This document shows positions 34,737 to 45,316 of a stretch of 64,000 bases of DNA, one piece after another. The stretch comes from an uncultured Eubacteriales bacterium. GTDB lineage: Bacteria > Bacillota > Clostridia > TANB77 > CAG-508. The notes under the pieces are model-generated. The model was not told the origin of the DNA, did no database searches, and was given only the letters and a program-made list of their open reading frames with translations. The DNA lies in assembly GCA_949840345.1 (NCBI GenBank), contig CATKWX010000002.1:62001-126000 (forward strand). The letters are read 5' to 3'. The position numbers and the translations under genes are program-made. Within the stretch, counting starts at the first letter, position 1; each line of letters begins with the position of its first letter.

Positions 34737-37508
34737 ATGGGATTAATCAGTAAGATTTTTGGAACATATAGTGAAAAAGAAGTTAAAAGAGTTATGCCAT
34801 TAGTGGAAAAAATAAATAAACTAGAGGATGGAATATCTAAATTATCAGATAGTGAATTAACAAATAAAACAACAGAATTTAAAGAAAGATTATCTAAAGG
34901 AGAAACTTTAGATGACATATTGCCAGAAGCTTTTGCAGTTGTTAGGGAAGCTTCAAAAAGAGTACTTGGTATGAGACATTTCGATGTTCAATTAATAGGT
35001 GGAATTATATTACACCAAGGAAGAATTGCAGAAATGAAAACAGGTGAAGGAAAGACTTTAGTTGCAACACTACCTGTATACTTAAATGCACTATCAGGAA
35101 AAGGTGTGCACGTAGTAACAGTTAACGATTACTTAGCAAAAAGAGATAGTGAGTGGATGGGAAAATTATATAAGTTCTTAGGTTTATCTGTAGGGCTTGT
35201 AATAAGTGGTATGGACGCAAATAAGAAAAAAGAAGCATATAATGCAGACATAACTTATGGAACAAACAATGAATATGGCTTCGATTACTTAAGAGATAAT
35301 ATGGTTATATATAAAAATCAAATGGTGCAAAGACCATTAAACTACGCAATAGTAGACGAGATTGATAGTATTTTAATAGATGAAGCACGTACACCATTAA
35401 TAATATCAGGAACAGCAAATGAATCTTCTGCACTATATAAACAAGCAAATGACTTTGTAAAAAGATTAAAAGCAAAAACTTTAGTAGAAGAAGATGTAAA
35501 AAACCAAGACCAATTAGCAGATAATGAAAACTATGATTACATTATAGATTTAAAAGCTAAATCTGCAACATTAACAGCAAAAGGTATAAAAAAGGCAGAA
35601 GAACACTTTAGACTAGATAACTTAAATGACATAGACAACTCAACACTTGTACATCACATAAATCAAGCATTACGAGCTAACGGAATAATGAAAAGAGATA
35701 TAGACTATATAGTTAAAGATGGAGAAGTTTTAATAGTAGACGAATTTACAGGAAGAATTATGTATGGAAGAAGATACAATAATGGTCTACATCAAGCAAT
35801 AGAAGCAAAAGAAAATGTTAAAGTAGCAAATGAATCAAAAACACTTGCAACAATAACCTTCCAAAACTACTTTAGAATGTATGATAAGCTAGCAGGTATG
35901 ACAGGTACAGCAATGACAGAAGAAAACGAATTCAGAGAAATATACAATTTAGATGTTATAACAATACCAACAAACAGACCTATGATAAGAATAGATAATA
36001 ATGACATTATTTATAAAAACGAAAATGCTAAATTCAGAGCAGTAGTAGAAGATATTAAGCAAAGTCACAGAAATGGTCAACCAGTGTTAGTTGGTACAGT
36101 TTCAATTGAAAAATCTGAAAAGATAAGCTCAATACTTAAAAAAGAAGGAATAAAACACGAGGTATTAAATGCTAAATACCACGAAAAAGAAGCAGAAATA
36201 ATTGCACAAGCAGGTAAATTTGGTGCTGTAACAATTGCAACAAATATGGCAGGACGTGGTACTGATATTATGCTTGGAGGAAACACAGAATATTTAGCAA
36301 AACAAGAAATGAGAAAAAAAGGATATTCAGACGAATTAATAGAACAGGCTACTGCACATAATGAAACAGACGATGAGCAAATATTAAACGCAAGAAAAGT
36401 TTTCGAAGAACTAGAGAATAGATACAAAAAAGAAATAGCAGATGAAAAAGAAAAAGTAATAGCTGCAGGTGGTTTGAAAATAATTGGTACAGAAAGACAC
36501 GAATCAAGAAGAATTGATAACCAGTTAAGAGGACGTAGTGGACGTCAAGGTGACCCCGGAGAATCAAGATTTTACATTGGGCTTGATGATGACTTAATGA
36601 AAATCTTTGGTGGAGATATGGTAACAAGTGTATACAATAGACTTGGAGCAGACGAAAACTTACCACTACAATTGGGAATGTTATCAAAAGCAGTAGAATC
36701 AGCACAAAAGAGGGTTGAAGGTAAAAACTTTAGCATAAGAAAACACGTATTACAATATGATGATGTTATGAATACGCAAAGAGAAATTATATACAAACAA
36801 AGAAGAGAAGTTTTAGATGGAGAAAACCTAAAAGACAACATCTTAAAAATGATAGCTACAACAGCAGAAACAATAGTATTAAACTATGTTTCTGGACTTG
36901 AGAGAAAAGAAGATTTAAACAAAGAAGGACTACTTTCTGAAATAAGAATGGTATTTGGAATAGAAAGTTTAGAATCACTTGAAAGTAATAAATTAGACGA
37001 AGAAAAAATAATAGAAGAATTAAAGATAAAAGCAGAAGAAAAATATGCACAAAAGGAAGCAGAAATAGGGGAAGAAGAATTAAGAGAGCTAGAAAGAGTT
37101 GTAATGCTAAAAGTAGTTGACCAAAAATGGATGGACCACATAGATGCAATGGATGAATTAAAAGACGGAATAGGACTTCGTGCATATGGTCAAAAAGACC
37201 CAGTAGTACAATACAGAATAGAAGGTTTTGATATGTTTGATGCAATGGTATCAGACATAAGAACAGATGTAGTAAAAATACTATTAAATGTACAAAAAGC
37301 TGACAAAGTACAAAGAACTCAAGCAGCCAAAATAACAAAAGAAGGTGTAGAAAATACAGTAAGAATGAATATGGGAGACGGAAGCGGAGTTAAAGAAGCA
37401 AAAGTTCCTGTAAACACACCAGTAGTAAATGATGGACCAAAAGTAGGAAGAAACGACCCTTGCCCTTGTGGAAGTGGGAAGAAATATAAAAACTGTTGCG
37501 GAAAATAG
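34737..37508 (+). CDS. secA: Preprotein translocase ATPase SecA
   Basis: A 923-residue motor that pushes preproteins through SecYEG. Walker [15 protein letters not shown], motif [40 protein letters not shown], and [15 protein letters not shown] (motif VI). The C-terminal SEC-C zinc site [17 protein letters not shown] binds SecB or the ribosome. AGAGAGG precedes the ATG. Terminator follows. Confidence 0.98.
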   Translation: MGLISKIFGTYSEKEVKRVMPLVEKINKLEDGISKLSDSELTNKTTEFKERLSKGETLDDILPEAFAVVREASKRVLGMRHFDVQLIGGIILHQGRIAEMKTGEGKTLVATLPVYLNALSGKGVHVVTVNDYLAKRDSEWMGKLYKFLGLSVGLVISGMDANKKKEAYNADITYGTNNEYGFDYLRDNMVIYKNQMVQRPLNYAIVDEIDSILIDEARTPLIISGTANESSALYKQANDFVKRLKAKTLVEEDVKNQDQLADNENYDYIIDLKAKSATLTAKGIKKAEEHFRLDNLNDIDNSTLVHHINQALRANGIMKRDIDYIVKDGEVLIVDEFTGRIMYGRRYNNGLHQAIEAKENVKVANESKTLATITFQNYFRMYDKLAGMTGTAMTEENEFREIYNLDVITIPTNRPMIRIDNNDIIYKNENAKFRAVVEDIKQSHRNGQPVLVGTVSIEKSEKISSILKKEGIKHEVLNAKYHEKEAEIIAQAGKFGAVTIATNMAGRGTDIMLGGNTEYLAKQEMRKKGYSDELIEQATAHNETDDEQILNARKVFEELENRYKKEIADEKEKVIAAGGLKIIGTERHESRRIDNQLRGRSGRQGDPGESRFYIGLDDDLMKIFGGDMVTSVYNRLGADENLPLQLGMLSKAVESAQKRVEGKNFSIRKHVLQYDDVMNTQREIIYKQRREVLDGENLKDNILKMIATTAETIVLNYVSGLERKEDLNKEGLLSEIRMVFGIESLESLESNKLDEEKIIEELKIKAEEKYAQKEAEIGEEELRELERVVMLKVVDQKWMDHIDAMDELKDGIGLRAYGQKDPVVQYRIEGFDMFDAMVSDIRTDVVKILLNVQKADKVQRTQAAKITKEGVENTVRMNMGDGSGVKEAKVPVNTPVVNDGPKVGRNDPCPCGSGKKYKNCCGK

Positions 37509-37520
37509 CATATTACAAGG

Positions 37521-37561
37521 GAGTGCTGACAAGAGTGAAAACACAAATGTCAGCATTTTAT
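37521..37561 (+). terminator. Terminator of secA
   Basis: GTGCTGACA and TGTCAGCAT pair across a 17-nt loop, then TTTTA. Confidence 0.7.
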
Positions 37562-37626
37562 CATCCTAAATTTTAAATTGCTAACAATAATATTAAATTT
37601 ATAATAGTTTGAAAGGAAAAATATAT

Positions 37627-38121
37627 ATGGAAGAAAAGTTTGCCAAACCAGCAATAGGTGCCATAGTGGAAAGAATTATAAATGGAAAAAAACATATTAT
37701 TATTCAAGAGAGATGGAAAGAAGATGGAAATGAAACAAACGGACAATATGAGTTACCAGCTGGAAAAATAAGAGAATATGAGAATGCTTATGATACAGTG
37801 AAAAGAGAAGTATTTGAAGAAACGGGATTAAAAATTACTAAAATATTAGGTGAAGAAGAGATGATATATAGTAAAGACCTAAAAACAATTAATTTTATTC
37901 CATTTTGTGTAACTCAAAATTTAGAAAATGCTTATTCAATAATATGTAATCATTTTATATGTGAAGCAGAAGGAGAACCCATATCAGAAACTGATGAATC
38001 AAGAAATATTAGATGGATAGAAATTACAGAATTAGCTGAATTACTAAAAAATAGTAGAAGTAAATTTTTCATTATGAATGTAAATGCAATAGAAAAATAT
38101 TTGAAATTGAATAATTTATAA
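37627..38121 (+). CDS. NUDIX hydrolase
   Basis: A 164-residue phosphohydrolase. The Nudix box is PAGKIREYENAYDTVKREVF followed by EETGL (G-x5-E-x7-REUxEExGU intact). An in-frame TTG exists at 37609, but AAAGGA is spaced for ATG 37627. It hydrolyses a nucleoside diphosphate-X substrate that cannot be named from sequence. Confidence 0.88.
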   Translation: MEEKFAKPAIGAIVERIINGKKHIIIQERWKEDGNETNGQYELPAGKIREYENAYDTVKREVFEETGLKITKILGEEEMIYSKDLKTINFIPFCVTQNLENAYSIICNHFICEAEGEPISETDESRNIRWIEITELAELLKNSRSKFFIMNVNAIEKYLKLNNL

Positions 38122-38158
38122 ATGAGGGTTAAAATCTAGGTTTTAATCTTCATTTTTG
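38121..38158 (+). terminator. Terminator after NUDIX gene
   Basis: AATGAGGGTTAAAA pairs imperfectly with TTTTAATCTTCATT, then TTTTG. Confidence 0.65.
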
Positions 38159-38288
38159 TGTAAAAGATATTTAGATATTATAAGTATCAATATTATAAAT
38201 TTTGAAAAATTCGTATAAAAAGATTGCAACTTTAATACATCCATGATACAATACAAATGTTCGCAAAATTTAAAGGAGATGCAAAAAA

Positions 38289-38549
38289 ATGAATGATAAA
38301 TTAATTGGAAATGAAAAAAATATTTTATTTTATAATGATGAAGAAGGTAATATAAAAGTTGAAGTATTGCTAGAAAACGAAGATGTTTGGTTAAATACTG
38401 AAGCATTGGCAACTCTTTTTAACATAGATAGAAGCGGTATTGTTAGGCATATCAATAATATTTATAAAGATGAAGAATTAAATGAAAATAGCACATGTGC
38501 AAAAGTTGCACATATGGGTAATGACGGGGAAAAAGCAAATTTTGATTAA
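38289..38549 (+). pseudogene. RhuM/virulence-type protein, N-terminal fragment only
   Basis: An 86-residue ORF with AAAGGAG upstream. VEVLLENEDVWLNTEALATL, FNIDRSGIVRHINNIYKDEE and STCAKVAH match the first third of RhuM-family proteins (usually over 300 aa), which begin with a predicted DNA-binding domain. Sequence identity to the family ends at VAHMGNDGEKANFD. The rest is gone, replaced by the next NUDIX gene 11 nt later. Not a CGG shift: no continuation exists in another frame. I read it as a deletion remnant, though a short DNA-binding product is possible. Confidence 0.65.
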
Positions 38550-38560
38550 GGAGAATATAA

Positions 38561-38992
38561 ATGAAAGATAGATATAAATATATATGTGCAGTGTATTTGA
38601 TACTAACAAAAGAAAATCGAATATTATTGTTAAAAAGAGCTAACTCAGGATATGAAGATGGAAACTATAGTTTAGTAGCAGGTCATATGGATGGAAATGA
38701 AACTATTAAACAAGCAATGATTAGAGAAACTAAAGAAGAAGCAGGAATAGAAATATATGAAAAAGATATAGAAATAGCTACTTTTTTGCATAGAAAAACA
38801 GAGCCGGAAAGATTAGACTTTTTTCTAAAATGTGAGAAATGGAATGGGAATATCGAAAACAAAGAACCTAATAAATGTAGCGAATTATGTTGGTATGATA
38901 TTGATAACCTACCGAGCAATACAATACCGTGTGTTAGAAAAGCTATAGAAAATTACCAAAATAATATTATGTTTGATAATTTTGGATGGTAA
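38561..38992 (+). CDS. NUDIX hydrolase (MutT-like)
   Basis: A 143-residue protein. Nudix box GHMDGNETIKQAMIRETKEEAGI is complete. AAGGAGAA precedes the ATG. A separate subfamily from the first NUDIX gene (shorter, with DRYKYICAVYLILTKENRIL at the N-terminus). The substrate is probably a nucleotide derivative. Confidence 0.88.
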   Translation: MKDRYKYICAVYLILTKENRILLLKRANSGYEDGNYSLVAGHMDGNETIKQAMIRETKEEAGIEIYEKDIEIATFLHRKTEPERLDFFLKCEKWNGNIENKEPNKCSELCWYDIDNLPSNTIPCVRKAIENYQNNIMFDNFGW

Positions 38993-39039
38993 GATGAAGT
39001 TGTAAAAGAAAATGTATATGCAAGGAGAAAGAAGTATAA

Positions 39040-39855
39040 ATGAAAGTAGGATATTTAGGACCAAAGGGAACTTTTTCATATGAAATATGTAAAAATTCAT
39101 ATGGAGAGGAAATAGAAAAAATACCATATAAAACAATAAAAGAAACAATTCTAGAATTGCAAAATGATGAAGTTTCAGAAGTTATTGTACCAATAGAAAA
39201 TTCACTTCAAGGTTGTGTAACAGAAACAATTGATACATTAATAGAAAATGAGAATTTAAAAATAGTAGAAGAAAGAATTTTAAAAATAAATCAAAATTTA
39301 ATGGCAAAAGAAAAATATAATTTTGAAGATATACAAGAGGTATACTCACACCCACAGGCATTAGCACAATGCAGAAACTATCTTCAAAATAATTTAAAAA
39401 ACGCTACAATTATAGAAACACCAAGTACAGCTTTATCTGCAAAAGAAGTGAGTAAAAAAGAATTTTCAGCTTGTATATGCAATTTAGAATGTTTAAGCGA
39501 GTATAACTTAAAATTATTAGAAGCCAATATTCAAGATAATAGTTTAAATGAAACAAAATTCTGGAAATTAAGCAAATTAGAAAAAGACATTACAGATGCA
39601 AATGTAATTACTATGTTATTTTCAACCAAACATAAACCAGGAGCATTATATAATGCACTAAAAATATTTAATGATAATGGTTTAAATTTAACTAAAATAG
39701 AGTCAAGACCAGCAAAAACGAAGCTTGGAGAATATTATTTTCTAGTGGATATAGAAATTAATAATAAAAGTTACGAAAAACCTTTAGAAGAGTTAAAAGA
39801 TGTGGTTGGGTTTTATAGAATTTTAGGTAAGTATAAAAAAAGTAATGAAACTTAG
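39040..39855 (+). CDS. pheA: Prephenate dehydratase
   Basis: A 271-residue enzyme converting prephenate to phenylpyruvate. Catalytic domain starts GYLGPKGTFSYEI, then VPIENSLQGCVTETIDTLIE and the periplasmic-binding-fold second lobe with SHPQALAQCRNYL. C-terminal ACT domain (KPGALYNALKIFNDNGLNLT, then ESRP) gives phenylalanine feedback. The aminotransferase gene that follows at 19 nt could perform the last step to Phe. Confidence 0.94.
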   Translation: MKVGYLGPKGTFSYEICKNSYGEEIEKIPYKTIKETILELQNDEVSEVIVPIENSLQGCVTETIDTLIENENLKIVEERILKINQNLMAKEKYNFEDIQEVYSHPQALAQCRNYLQNNLKNATIIETPSTALSAKEVSKKEFSACICNLECLSEYNLKLLEANIQDNSLNETKFWKLSKLEKDITDANVITMLFSTKHKPGALYNALKIFNDNGLNLTKIESRPAKTKLGEYYFLVDIEINNKSYEKPLEELKDVVGFYRILGKYKKSNET

Positions 39856-39885
39856 TTTGTAGCTTAGAAAGGAATGAAACTAATT

Positions 39886-41076
39886 ATGATAGCTGATAAA
39901 ATGAAAGATTGTGTAAAAAATAATTCAGTAATAAGGCAAATGTTTGAAGAAGGCAAAAAATTAGAAGAACTATATGGAAAAGAAAATGTATATGATTTCA
40001 GTTTAGGAAATCCAAGCATACCAGCACCTAAAAAAGTAAATGAAGCAATAAAAGAAATAATTGATACAGAAGATTCATTGGTAGTACACGGATATATGAA
40101 TAATGCTGGTTTTGAAGATGTTAGGGAAGCAATATCAAATTCAATAAACAAGAGATTTTCTACAAATTTTAATAAAAATAATATTATAATGACAGTAGGT
40201 GCTGCCTCAGGACTAAATATTATTTTTAAAAGCATATTAAACCCATCAGATGAAGTAATTGTATTTGCACCATATTTTATGGAGTACAACAACTATATAA
40301 AGGGATATGATGGAAATGTAGTTGTAATTTCTCCAAACACTCAAAATTTTGCACCTAATTTAGATGAGTTCAAACAAAAAATAACAGAGAAAACAAAAGC
40401 AGTATTAATAAATACGCCAAACAACCCAACAGGAGTAATATATTCAGAAGAAACAATAAAGCAAATTTCTAAAATATTAGAGGACAAGCAAAAAGAGTAT
40501 AACCACGAAATATTTCTAATTTCAGACGAACCATATAGAGAGCTAGCTTATGATGGGGAAACAGTACCATATATAACTAAATACTATAACAACGCATTTG
40601 TAGTATATTCTTATAGTAAATCTCTATCTCTACCGGGAGAAAGAATAGGGTATGTAGTTGTTCCAAATGAAATGGAGGATAGTAATAATATTATTACAGC
40701 AATAACAATTGCAAACAGAATAATAGGATGTGTAAATGCTCCATCTCTAATGCAGAAGGTAATAATGAAGTGCATAGATGAAAAAACTGATTTAGAAACT
40801 TACGATACAAACAGGAAGCTATTATATAATGCGCTTACAAGCTATGGATTTGAGTGCGTAAAACCTCAGGGAGCATTTTATATATTCTTAAAAACTCCAA
40901 TATCAGATGATAAAGAGTTTTGTGCTCAAGCTAAAAAGTTTAATTTATTACTTGTACCGGGTAGCTCATTTGCTTGCTCAGGCTATGTAAGAATAGCATA
41001 TTGCGTATCAGAAGAAATGCTTAAAAAATCTCTAGAAGCTTTTAAAAAACTAGCGAAAGTATATTTTAAAATCTAG
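39886..41076 (+). CDS. Class I/II PLP-dependent aminotransferase
   Basis: A 396-residue enzyme. Substrate loop FSLGNPSIPAP, cofactor contacts NTPNNPTGVIYSEE and ISDEPYRELAYDG, Schiff-base Lys in VYSYSKSLSLPGERIGYV. An in-frame ATG lies at 39874, but AAAGGA abuts it, while ATG 39886 has the spacing seen at other genes here. Adjacent to pheA, so an aromatic aminotransferase role is likely. Confidence 0.9.
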   Translation: MIADKMKDCVKNNSVIRQMFEEGKKLEELYGKENVYDFSLGNPSIPAPKKVNEAIKEIIDTEDSLVVHGYMNNAGFEDVREAISNSINKRFSTNFNKNNIIMTVGAASGLNIIFKSILNPSDEVIVFAPYFMEYNNYIKGYDGNVVVISPNTQNFAPNLDEFKQKITEKTKAVLINTPNNPTGVIYSEETIKQISKILEDKQKEYNHEIFLISDEPYRELAYDGETVPYITKYYNNAFVVYSYSKSLSLPGERIGYVVVPNEMEDSNNIITAITIANRIIGCVNAPSLMQKVIMKCIDEKTDLETYDTNRKLLYNALTSYGFECVKPQGAFYIFLKTPISDDKEFCAQAKKFNLLLVPGSSFACSGYVRIAYCVSEEMLKKSLEAFKKLAKVYFKI

Positions 41077-41105
41077 AGTTAATTTTAATAATTAGGAGGA
41101 GAAAA

Positions 41106-41657
41106 ATGGAAGTTTATATTATTTCGCAAATAATAACAATAGCATATTATGCAATATTAAGCTTTGGCTATTTATTAAAAGATAGGAAAAGGATATTAAC
41201 TGCAAACTTTGTAGCTCATATTGGACAAACAACAGCAATGGCAATGCTTAGCGGATATACTGGCGCAGCAATGGCACTTATTATGATGTTTAGAGATTTA
41301 ATATTTTTAGTGCAAGAAACAAAGAAATCTAAGGGAAAAGAGATAAATAAAAGCTTCGATTTAGGTATATTCATTGTTACAGTTATACTTATTATAATGC
41401 TAACAGTATTTACATATAATGGACCACTTAGCTTATTATCAGTAATAGCAACGCTTATTGGAACATTTGCATTGTGGCAAAAAAATGTAAAGACATACAA
41501 AATATTAGGAGTAGTAGTTGGACTTTTTTGGTTATCTTATAACATTTTTATAATGTCAATTATGGGTATAATATTAGAAACTATCTTAGGAATATGCTCA
41601 ATAGTAGGATATATAAGAGATAAAAAAAGAGAAGGGAAGGAAAAAAATTATGTATAA
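41106..41657 (+). CDS. YgjV-family inner membrane protein
   Basis: A 183-residue protein with about six hydrophobic segments. GYLLKDRKRIL and NFVAHIGQTTAMAMLSGYTG near the N-terminus fit the YgjV family, whose function is unknown. AGGAGGAG precedes the ATG. Its stop overlaps the following HAD start by 8 nt, so translation is probably coupled. Confidence 0.75.
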   Translation: MEVYIISQIITIAYYAILSFGYLLKDRKRILTANFVAHIGQTTAMAMLSGYTGAAMALIMMFRDLIFLVQETKKSKGKEINKSFDLGIFIVTVILIIMLTVFTYNGPLSLLSVIATLIGTFALWQKNVKTYKILGVVVGLFWLSYNIFIMSIMGIILETILGICSIVGYIRDKKREGKEKNYV

Positions 41658-42505
41658 AATGGTAGTAGTAGATTTAGATGGAACTTTATTAAATGATGCA
41701 AAAAAGGTTAGTAAAGAAAATGTAGATTTAATAAAAAGAGCATATGACGAAAAAGGAATAATAACAGTAATTGCAACAGGAAGACCTTTAGGCTATGCAA
41801 AAGAAATATGTGAACAATATGGAGATTACTTTGCTAATTATATAATTGCAGCAAATGGTGCAACAGTTAAAAACATTAAAACTAATGAATATATTGAAAA
41901 CGTTGCTTTTACAGATGAAGAAGTGTTAGCTTTAAGAAATATTTATTTAGAAGAAAAAATAGATTATCTAATGGTATATACGGATGAAAAAGCTATAACA
42001 GAAACAAAGGACAATAAAGATTTTGAAGATGCAGGAGTAAGTATCAGTCAGAAGAAAACTAAGGTAGAAAATATAGAAGAGTCAATAAAAAACAACTCTA
42101 ATATAGTTAAATTATGTATGATGGGAGGAGAAATCTCAGCATTAGAAAAGATTATTGAAAAGATAAGTAAATTAGACGGAATAGAAACATCAGTTATATG
42201 TAGTTATTTATATAAAACAGAAGAAAGCACATTTGAATCTAAATATATAGATATAAATAAAAGTGGTTGCAGTAAGAAAAATGCAATACATACTTTAGCA
42301 GATAAATTAGGAATAAAGCAAGAAGAAATAATTGTAATGGGAGACGGACGGAAACGATATATCAATGTTTGAGTGTGCAGGTTTAAAAATAGCAATGGCA
42401 AATGCAGAAGAATACTTAAAAGAAAAGGCAGATTATATAACTACAAGCAATAATGAAAGCGGTGTAGCAAAGGCAATAAGAAAATTTGTATTTAATGAAG
42501 AATAA
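41650..42505 (+). CDS. Cof-type HAD phosphatase with a +1 shift at CGG
   Basis: Motif I VVVDLDGTLL with the nucleophile Asp at residues 8-10. The zero frame runs 233 residues to VMGDG, then CGG-AAA-CGA and a stop. Skipping C42349 gives GGA-AAC-GAT, restoring motif IV as GDG-GND-ISMFECAG, then AMANAEEYLKEKADYI and the normal Cof ending to TAA 42505 (284 residues). The break falls exactly in the magnesium-binding GDGxND signature, so the unshifted product should be inactive. Last gene of its operon. Confidence 0.9.
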
Positions 42506-42532
42506 GGAAAGTAGAAAATTCATATTCAATAA

Positions 42533-42567
42533 AAATAACCCTTAAGTGTGAACTTAGGGGTTATTTC
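42533..42567. terminator. Bidirectional terminator
   Basis: AATAACCCTTAAG/CTTAGGGGTTATT between convergent HAD and J-domain genes. Confidence 0.75.
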
Positions 42568-42576
42568 TTCGGTAAA

Positions 42577-45240
42577 TTACCAACGATTAAATCTTCTACG
42601 GTTTCTAGGGTTGTCATATGGATTTGGCTTATTAAGTTGTTGTTTGTGTCCCTCAACCATAAATCTTGCACGGTATCCTTTGTAGGAAGTACCAAGCGCT
42701 CGACTTTCAAAAAGATATTCAAACTTTATCCATTTAACATTTTGGAGCCACTCTATGTCGGAGTTATAATTTGTAATGTCTCTCCAGCGATTTTCGTTTG
42801 AAGTATTAGGGTCTTCGTTTGAACCAATTGAGATTCCAGTAACCAAATTATTGGAATTTTTTTGGTCTATAAGAGCGCGCCTAATAGTTTCAAGAACAGC
42901 AATGTTTTTATCATCGTAATTGCAATAAAGGATATCAGCAAATAGTTCACCTTCATCAAGCAAGTTAAGTATTACAAGTGTAACACGTTTATTTTCGCCA
43001 TTTATAATTTCTATTGCATGGCTATTACTTGATAAAAACACATTTTCTGACTCTATGCGGTGATACGATTTTTTAAGCCTGAAATATTCTCCAAAGTCTA
43101 AATAACTCTGCAAAGATTTTAAGTCAAGGTATTTGTAATGCATTGACGAGCTGTCAACCATATCTGTTGTTTCAATGATGTTCTTCTTGGAATTGTTATT
43201 ATGTTCTCTTCTTAAATGAAGTATTTCATCTGCCAATTTGATTTCGATACTTTTTTCAGATTTCAAAAGCTCTATTGCAAAATCAGATATTCCGTCAGAT
43301 TTACTATGGAAAACATATTGTGGGGCAGTTGAAATAACAAAATTTGGAGTAAGCGAAACTTTTGCCTTTTTTGCTTCAGACTGGAAAAATTTATACCCTT
43401 CTAAAAATATGTAAACATATGGTAAAAAGTCTTCGTTACTAATATTAGCCTCTACAAAATCAACAGCTAATTTAGGAACAGAAAACACAGGGTTTTTATT
43501 TTCTTCAGGGAAGCGCTCCAATCTTGAGCGATACATCGTTCTAATATCCAATTTTGAAATCAACCATTCTGCTTGAGCGTGACAGTGGGTATCGTTTAAT
43601 GCTCCAAGAGCAATATACAAACGAACCAATTTTTCTCTAGAGTACATATTAACTCTAGAAAAAATTGTATCAAAATTGAATTTCCTTAAGCCAAGCCAAT
43701 TTCTTATGGATTTCACTGTACAAGGAAGCAGTTTCATAATACTAGGGTCAGGTAACTTTTTTGCCACTTGAGCCCAAGTATGAACGAAAAAGCGTTCCTT
43801 TGGATTACGTGGGTAGTGAGGATCTGAAATTTCATTCAAATCTTTAACACCATAAAGAGAACACAGATTTTTTTTGTCATAAAGTAAGATATAATTTGAG
43901 TTAACTAATGCAAATCCAGAGCCATACCACCAGTTCATGCTGATGCAAATGCAATCGCATTCAGAAGATAGGCTAAGAACATTTTCTGAAAAAATGGAAG
44001 CATCTACAACTTGTGAATGTTCGCCAAATGTAAAAATTAAACGCTTTGGAGGAACTTCTATATCTATATCTTTTTTCTTAAGAATAAGACTTGCCGGAAT
44101 AGATATAGAGTTGACTTTGTTAAAACAACCAAACGAAAATGAAGTTGAATTTAATCTATCTATGTTAGGAGGACATATAAAATCTCCCGTAACTGGATAG
44201 AAATAACCATTACGTATACCTGTAAAAACAGTTTCTCCTCCTTCGTTTTTAGTGTATTCACATAGCTCCTTCCAAAATTTTTCACGCAAACCTTGCAGGT
44301 TCAAATTAAGAACCTCTTCACAATTCTTAACTATTTCTCTACATTCATTAAGAGAAGATAGATTCTTAGGGTAAAGAACTGCAGGATTTAAATCTACGCT
44401 TTCAATTTTAATATTGCGCTCGAGTGCAGTTTCTTGTATCCAGTCGATATCTTTCAAAAGCTTCTCAACTTGCTTTTGGTGATTTTTCCTAACAGAATTG
44501 AGGTGCTTATCGTCTTTAAACTCCCAAGTTTTTCTTAAGAGATTAAATTGAGTAACAGCGTTAATTCTTTTAGGAAGTTTACTCATCAAGTTAGAAATCT
44601 TTTCAGATAATATCCGTGTTTCTTCTGCATAATGAGCTAAATTCAAGGTCTTTGGCGTTCCGTCTGCTTTTTTCTCAAGCTCTTCAATTGCTTCGTCTGC
44701 TTTAGCAAAAATATTATACATTCCTGTTAAGTTTTTTGATTTTGCTACAGAAATAATTTTCTCAATATTTCTAATGCATTCCTTTACTTCCTCAAAAATT
44801 AATTCGAGGGTATCAATATAATCAACATCAGAAATTTTATTTTTAAGTGCTAAGGTAGCAAGTTCAGCAAACATATCAAAAATGTCATTTTTGTGCTTGT
44901 ATTCTACATTTAGAAATTCTAAAACAGCTTTGCGTTGTTTTTCCATTTCAATATCTGTAGAAGTATTTTGCTTAGCAGTATTTCTGTTAGAAGCTTGTTT
45001 TTTTGCATAATACTCATAAACAGAAACCGGATGCTCCTTGTCATAAATAGCTCTACTTTCCGGAGAACCAATTAATTCCCAAGCAGCATTAATTTTTTGC
45101 ATTTTAGCAGTTGCAATTTTTATGTCTTCTTCGTTATGATATAAATCTGGGTGCCATTTCCGTGTCATTTCCATATATGCTTTTTTAATGGTTTTGTCTT
45201 TAGCATTTCTGTCAACACCTAAAATTTCGTAAGGGTTCAT
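42577..45240 (-). CDS. Large J-domain protein, probably acquired
   Basis: An 887-residue protein. Residues 1-65 are a J-domain (NPYEILGVDRNAKDKTIKKA, then RKWHPDLYHNEED, with the HPD motif that stimulates DnaK). No Gly/Phe or zinc region follows, so it is not DnaJ itself. Residues 70-340 are helical and 350-880 look alpha/beta, unassigned. AACCTCC complement gives a good RBS for ATG 45240. Codon use is less AT-rich and two CGG codons (45160-45162, in MT-R-KWHPD where Arg is expected; 44614-44616) are read normally. Paired with the upstream vWA gene. Confidence 0.8.
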   Translation of the reverse strand: MNPYEILGVDRNAKDKTIKKAYMEMTRKWHPDLYHNEEDIKIATAKMQKINAAWELIGSPESRAIYDKEHPVSVYEYYAKKQASNRNTAKQNTSTDIEMEKQRKAVLEFLNVEYKHKNDIFDMFAELATLALKNKISDVDYIDTLELIFEEVKECIRNIEKIISVAKSKNLTGMYNIFAKADEAIEELEKKADGTPKTLNLAHYAEETRILSEKISNLMSKLPKRINAVTQFNLLRKTWEFKDDKHLNSVRKNHQKQVEKLLKDIDWIQETALERNIKIESVDLNPAVLYPKNLSSLNECREIVKNCEEVLNLNLQGLREKFWKELCEYTKNEGGETVFTGIRNGYFYPVTGDFICPPNIDRLNSTSFSFGCFNKVNSISIPASLILKKKDIDIEVPPKRLIFTFGEHSQVVDASIFSENVLSLSSECDCICISMNWWYGSGFALVNSNYILLYDKKNLCSLYGVKDLNEISDPHYPRNPKERFFVHTWAQVAKKLPDPSIMKLLPCTVKSIRNWLGLRKFNFDTIFSRVNMYSREKLVRLYIALGALNDTHCHAQAEWLISKLDIRTMYRSRLERFPEENKNPVFSVPKLAVDFVEANISNEDFLPYVYIFLEGYKFFQSEAKKAKVSLTPNFVISTAPQYVFHSKSDGISDFAIELLKSEKSIEIKLADEILHLRREHNNNSKKNIIETTDMVDSSSMHYKYLDLKSLQSYLDFGEYFRLKKSYHRIESENVFLSSNSHAIEIINGENKRVTLVILNLLDEGELFADILYCNYDDKNIAVLETIRRALIDQKNSNNLVTGISIGSNEDPNTSNENRWRDITNYNSDIEWLQNVKWIKFEYLFESRALGTSYKGYRARFMVEGHKQQLNKPNPYDNPRNRRRFNRW

Positions 45241-45261
45241 AAAAAAACCTCCAATTCGTTG

Positions 45262-45311
45262 TTTGTTAAACGCTGTTAAGTTAAGATTAACCTAACAACG
45301 TTTAACAAAAG
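45262..45311 (-). promoter_or_regulatory. Intercistronic hairpin between vWA and J genes
   Basis: TGTTAAACGTTGTTAGGTTAA pairs with TTAACTTAACAGCGTTTAAC with few mismatches. Possible processing site or attenuator within the two-gene operon. Confidence 0.6.
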
Positions 45312-45316
45312 GTTAA

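Noticed and set aside
38289-38549. RhuM-like fragment as another CGG skip gene
   Set aside because: No CGG is in frame at its end and no other frame continues the family; the remainder is deleted.
43937-44200. Plus-strand frame opposite the J-domain gene
   Set aside because: Lies wholly inside a long coding gene and has no RBS.
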